DNA of 64,000 nucleotides from Phorcus lineatus. Taxonomy: Eukaryota; Mollusca; Gastropoda; Trochida; Trochidae. Positions within the stretch are counted from its first letter, which is position 1. Every line of letters starts with the position of its first letter. The stretch is from the NCBI GenBank assembly GCA_921293015.1, contig OV121085.1:13541731-13605730 (forward strand), written 5' to 3'. This document shows, piece by piece, positions 59,509-64,000 of this stretch. Position numbers and translations under genes: made by a program. The notes under the pieces are model-generated. The model ran no database searches. It was not told the DNA's origin and worked only from the letters and a program-made list of their open reading frames with translations.

Positions 59509-62500
59509 AACACACAGTGGCTCAAGGAATATGATGCATTCATTGAAGTTGCTGTTAAAGTGTTCATTGCTTTGGATAATTTAGGATAATTAATTATTGT
59601 TATTGGCGTCTTATGAGCATTATTTACAGCAGCTAAAGCAAATGCAACCAAATTCAATATACACATATGTGGATTAGCAGAAGCCTTTTGTCCAAATCGT
59701 ATGAAAAGTTAAAGGTCCATTTCGAATCAAAGTTTTGAAATTAACATACAAATGCACTTATAATCTTACAAGTTGTTTAGGCATTGCGCTTATACATACA
59801 AACAAAAATGTAAATCATGGCAAATTTTCCAACCCTCGACAAAAATGCATGTTCAGATGCATCTTCATATAGTCATAAGAAACCCAATCATAGACTTTGC
59901 CAATTTCAATTGAAGCTGGACGATTTTCTGAAAAACAGTTTGAAAACTGAATAGTTAGCAAGGTTAATTTCACTCTATATCATGCTAATTAACTCATATG
60001 TTTTTTGTTTTTGTTGCTTACGACTTTGTCATTTTTTTTCTCATTTCTTTTGCTTTTCAGGCGATTGATGTAAGTATTAGTAATAACGATTACCTCGAAG
60101 GTATACAAGCTTGGTCAAGATTCATTTTATATTAAAATCATCTTATTTTATAGTTTTAAACATTCACCTTCTATTGCAAATTGTGCAATGAGTTATGAGT
60201 TAAAGATACATTGGCATATAGTTTCATTTGAAATAATCCTTATAATAGTTCTGATCTGTTTTGTCCTACTACTTTTGCATAATCAGTACTGTCGTATTTA
60301 AGAAAATGGCCCAAATCTAAGTTACATAATAATTCAGCATGTTATAGATCTGTTTTTTGTAGCTTGCACTTTTTTTATTTTATTAAAAGTTTTTGTCCTA
60401 GAGACCTATTTTGTCAGTTAATATAAAACAATTTGTTCACAAATAAATGTCTGTAATAACATAGGATAGCATTTGTTTAGTAACCTGGTCTGTTCATCTA
60501 TCCCTAATGATTCATGTGCACTATGCTGAGAAGAGCTCAATTGCAATTTCATAATAACGATGGGCTAATGGCATGACATGGCATGGCGTCCGATGTTCGT
60601 CCTTTTGAACTATTTATTTTCTTCTCAAGGACATTTTTTAGGAACCCTTATACTAATATGGATTTTAATTTATATATTTGTTGACCCTGTGACCCCTACT
60701 TATGACTACAGGAACCACGCCCTAAACGACTATGTTCATCCTCTTCAACAAACAAATGACCTAGAAAGATGAAAGTTTATAAACAGAGTCTTAAGCTGAT
60801 TAAGGGTTATAATTAATTGATTCGGTGGTCCTGTGACAGCTAATATGATGACCGTGTGAGCATTTATAAAATGAATCAAAGAGGGTCTGATGAGGTCAAG
60901 AGTAAATGGCTCTATTTTCATTTTACATTTGAATAAGTTGAATTTTAACTTCACACAGCGATAGGTGGTGATTTTTGATAATCTAAGATTTATATATTCT
61001 CCCCCATGCTCATGAGTACAGTGATTAGGTCATTTTTACGGCAGAACTTTATAACCGTTCATTATATCTTTCTTAGGTTTGCATTCGATTAAAAACTGAT
61101 AGTTCTATCGAGATGTTACTGTCGTCTTTTACCCAGAAAGCAGAAATAATGTTCTCAATCATATATAATCAGTATGATAAGATAATAAAAGAGTGATGTA
61201 AAGTAACAAACATCACAAATTAAAAGGACATTCACAGAAAAAATCAGATCTTCAGAAAATACTCAATTTAATGAAATTCTGGTTATCGTGTCACAATTTT
61301 CTCGAAGTGATTATAAAACAAGACAACAAAGGACCATATCCCGACACTCATTTAAAGAAAAAACTATATTAGTTCATAGTTTTTAACTTAGATCTTATAT
61401 TTATGCCCTGACCGTTTAACGATTTTTCTTTCCACTACTATGTTTCAATTTCTTGGTTCAATATCGATATTCATGTTTTACTTTTATGTATATCAACTAC
61501 AATGAATAAAGTTATAAAACAGACCTAAAAAAAATAAAACTGGCCGCTCGGGCGACACTGCTACAGAGATGGTACATCAGACTGTATTACCCTCGAGACA
61601 AGCAAACATTACATTGTAAGTGAACAAGGGGGGAAGGAATGCACTATCATTACAATGAATAAAGTTATAAAACAGACCTAAAAAAAATTTTTCAAATGAC
61701 TGCAATAACTACTGTAGGGAAAATGTTATTCGGGATAACCATTGATATTTAACACTGTCATGAACATGTTAAAATCTCAATCGAGAAAATTCTACTCATT
61801 CGTTTTGTTAATTTTTTCATGCTTTTTTGTGTGCCAGCAAATCATATAGAGAGTACATCCACATCACACGGCACAACCACACATGCATAATCTTACATTT
61901 TCAGATGTCAAATATACCCGGAACGTCCTGGCGTACCTTATCGTCATTTTAGAAATGTTTGACTCATGCCCTCTGTATATGATAATGCTAGTCCTTTATT
62001 AGCCTATTCACAAATTTGATTCAATCATCATAAGATAGATATTATAGTTCCGTTGTTAAGGACTGTACAAGCGTCAACCGGGAGCCTCCAGAGTATCAGA
62101 GTACTACGTATATATAAAATTGGCGATATGTGAGAAACATGAAAATGTCACCACTCCACTCAGGTCTGATAGTGCTTTTCATTGATAGACCTAATACATC
62201 ACAATTTTGAAATTAACAATAAAAAGAAAGTTTTTTGTAACAATTTTATACTTCTCAATTACTACTTAGATACCAAAACAACTGCTGACCTATTTCACTG
62301 AGGGAGGTAGATATAATTTTGTTCACGAGTGGCAGTCAAAATTTTTTCTCGCCTACATGTACGAGATTATATATATGTAATTTGTCAAGGGAAACACGTA
62401 TTTCTATTTATTGTATGACTACTTGTAGTTTTATACAAAAATTGACCTCTTTTGAAGATATATTATACACCCTTCTGATTCAAAATTTCTAAATGGCGTC

Positions 62501-62662
62501 ATGGTATTGTACTAACGCCAAGCAATTTGTCTTGACTTTATCGCTACCCAGCTACCCAGCAGAGTAACCAATGTTATTGCCACTGTAGCAATATAGTGGG
62601 GGTATTTCACGGATAAAACAGAGTATCCTACTCTCAACGACGCAATTCAAATTTCGCAATAT
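59509..62662. other. 3' flank and intergenic block B-C
   Basis: Counterpart of 34905-38638. It lacks the GA microsatellite and its flanking duplication and carries small indels. No recognisable gene. A possible poly(A) signal AATAAA at 60442 is conserved with 36441. Confidence 0.6.
60442..60447 (+). terminator. Possible poly(A) signal of gene B
   Basis: AATAAA in TTCACAAATAAATGTCTG, about 0.9 kb after the stop, conserved in position relative to gene A. Confidence 0.25.
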
Positions 62663-62789
62663 GACACGATTAGACCAGGAAGTATAGTCGTCTCAAATGC
62701 ACTTTGTCCGCATTGTGTCATTGTGAAAAGAGCTGGTTAGGTAAATCGTGTCGACAGAGAAACATTCTTCTCGCGGGGAGATACTCACA
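62663..62789 (+). promoter_or_regulatory. Conserved promoter / 5' UTR block of gene C
   Basis: Almost identical to 38639-38765, including AGACCAGGAAGT at 62672 and CGCGGGGAGATACTCACA before the ATG. Confidence 0.4.
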
Positions 62790-62850
62790 ATGCCTTTAAG
62801 TTTACAGTTTGTGCTTGCCCTGATAGTTTATTTATGTCCTTGTGTTGCAG
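62790..62850 (+). CDS. Gene C exon 1: signal peptide (gene continues beyond window)
   Basis: Same 20-residue leader as gene B with one silent difference, same GCAG|GTAAGT donor and phase 1 end. The following intron sequence is highly similar to gene B's intron 1. The lectin, transmembrane and tail exons must lie past the window, if present. Confidence 0.7.
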
Positions 62851-64000
62851 GTAAGTTTTCTTTTTCTTCCCTAAGGGGATACTCTGAATATAGATTTATT
62901 TCACGATACAGAATGTTGTTTATAGAATGTAGTGTAGAACTTAATAGTATACATTCATAAAATTGGTATGAGCAGTAGATATAGAATTTACCCACTCATG
63001 CGTGAACAGTTTAGATAATTACTATTTTTACCATATTAAACATTGTATCAAAAGGTGATTTGGCTTTTCAAGTGCGTATATTTTATGATGATCAGAATTT
63101 ACTTATAATAATTGTTGTTATCAAAATGTTATTCATACACTCTAGAAGTCATGTACATACAAGTTGAACAATTCTACAGCGATCTCGCCTTCACAACAGA
63201 TACTTCTTAAGAAATACCGTAGTGACATCTCTAAAGTCTATAAAATCAGAAGGCAATCAGGTTAAAGTAAAAAAAGACATCGTTTAAAGCCCATTCATTT
63301 CTTCCCTCTACGAAAAAAGCGCTTTAGAATACATCTAGTCACAGCATATTTCTTTTCAAAACTGATTGTAATGTTAAACGTGTAATGCAGTGTTAGATAT
63401 CGTACACCGTTATTACATTATGGGTATTAACATAATCTGTCACGTGGATGTGAAAATAAACCAAATATAACAGAGCTGGCGTGGCTGATGCAACTCCATG
63501 ACAGTAAGTTGCTTATGGACGTCTCATGGACATCCATATAAGCATCGTTTGTTTCAGATGTTTTCCGGCGAGCTTCGTGTAAGACTATGGTGACATATCA
63601 CAATGAGCTATGTACGTTGCCAATTGTTGAAGGAGTAAAAAGATAATGACCAAGGATAAGATTTTTTTTCATAAAGTATAGAATTATGCCCTGTTAAATA
63701 AGAACCAACGTAGGACTAAGACAGATTGATTGCAAGCTATTGTTTTTAAAGGGCATAAGACATCATTGGATACAAGTAGTGGTTAGATGTTTTGACGCCG
63801 TAGAAAATTACATTTAAATTTGCTGAAATTGAGCACATTGGTGCAATATATAGAATAGATATAGAACAAATCGTAACATAGAGGTGTATCGATAGTCATG
63901 ATCTGTTCTGAATAACCTTTTAATCATTCAAAAGTAACATTCTATACCTAATATCGATGATAAGTTATTACAATGATAACGTTTTTCTTTGTAAAATCTA
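62851..64000. other. Intron 1 of gene C, 5' part
   Basis: Highly similar to 38827-39975. No exon is recognised before the end of the window. Confidence 0.5.

Overview
The window is AT-rich metazoan nuclear DNA: split genes with GT/GC-AG introns, long introns full of decayed transposons, microsatellites, and no bacterial operon structure. Several features point to a mollusc, most likely a marine gastropod of the abalone type. These are SINE-like tails reading GCACGTTAAA followed by CACTCACTCAC, mariner, Tc1, BEL/Pao, DIRS and non-LTR relics, and a lectin-type receptor family. The species call is an inference from repeat style only.

The main content is a tandem array, all on the + strand, of one receptor gene family assembled here exon by exon. 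Gene A has exons at 13758-13818, 27239-27559, 31225-31536, 32840-33274, 34072-34156 and 34334-34904 (594 aa). Gene B has exons at 38766-38826, 53603-53923, 54389-54439, 57255-57339 and 58923-59508 (367 aa). Gene C begins at 62790-62850 and leaves the window. A decayed lectin exon at 12121-12315 is a relic of a fourth copy. The inferred protein has a signal peptide, an 8-cysteine SUEL/rhamnose-lectin-like domain, a Ser/Thr-rich stalk (plus an extra Cys domain only in A), one transmembrane helix, and a cytoplasmic tail with 11 tyrosines in repeated D-D-Y-N-H-I/L-type motifs. All extracellular exon joints are phase 1, so modules can be added or lost without breaking the frame. I infer a cell-surface recognition receptor signalling through SH2 proteins, possibly immune.

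Region by region: 1-13.6 kb holds repeats, a CACTA-like end, a full-length dead mariner and the lectin exon relic. 13.7-34.9 kb is gene A. Its first intron holds mariner and Gypsy relics, a 5.1-kb element with long inverted termini that encloses a candidate small spliced gene (19468-21290), a non-LTR relic and an internally deleted Tc1 element. 34.9-38.6 kb is intergenic DNA that recurs after gene B. 38.7-59.5 kb is gene B. Its first intron holds a TIR element, a BEL/Pao relic on the - strand, a minisatellite, a DIRS element with its inverted terminal repeats and internal complementary region preserved, and another mariner relic. 59.5-64 kb repeats the intergenic block and starts gene C.

The array arose by tandem duplication with a unit of about 24 kb. 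B and C share an almost identical first exon, whereas A's first exon is more diverged.
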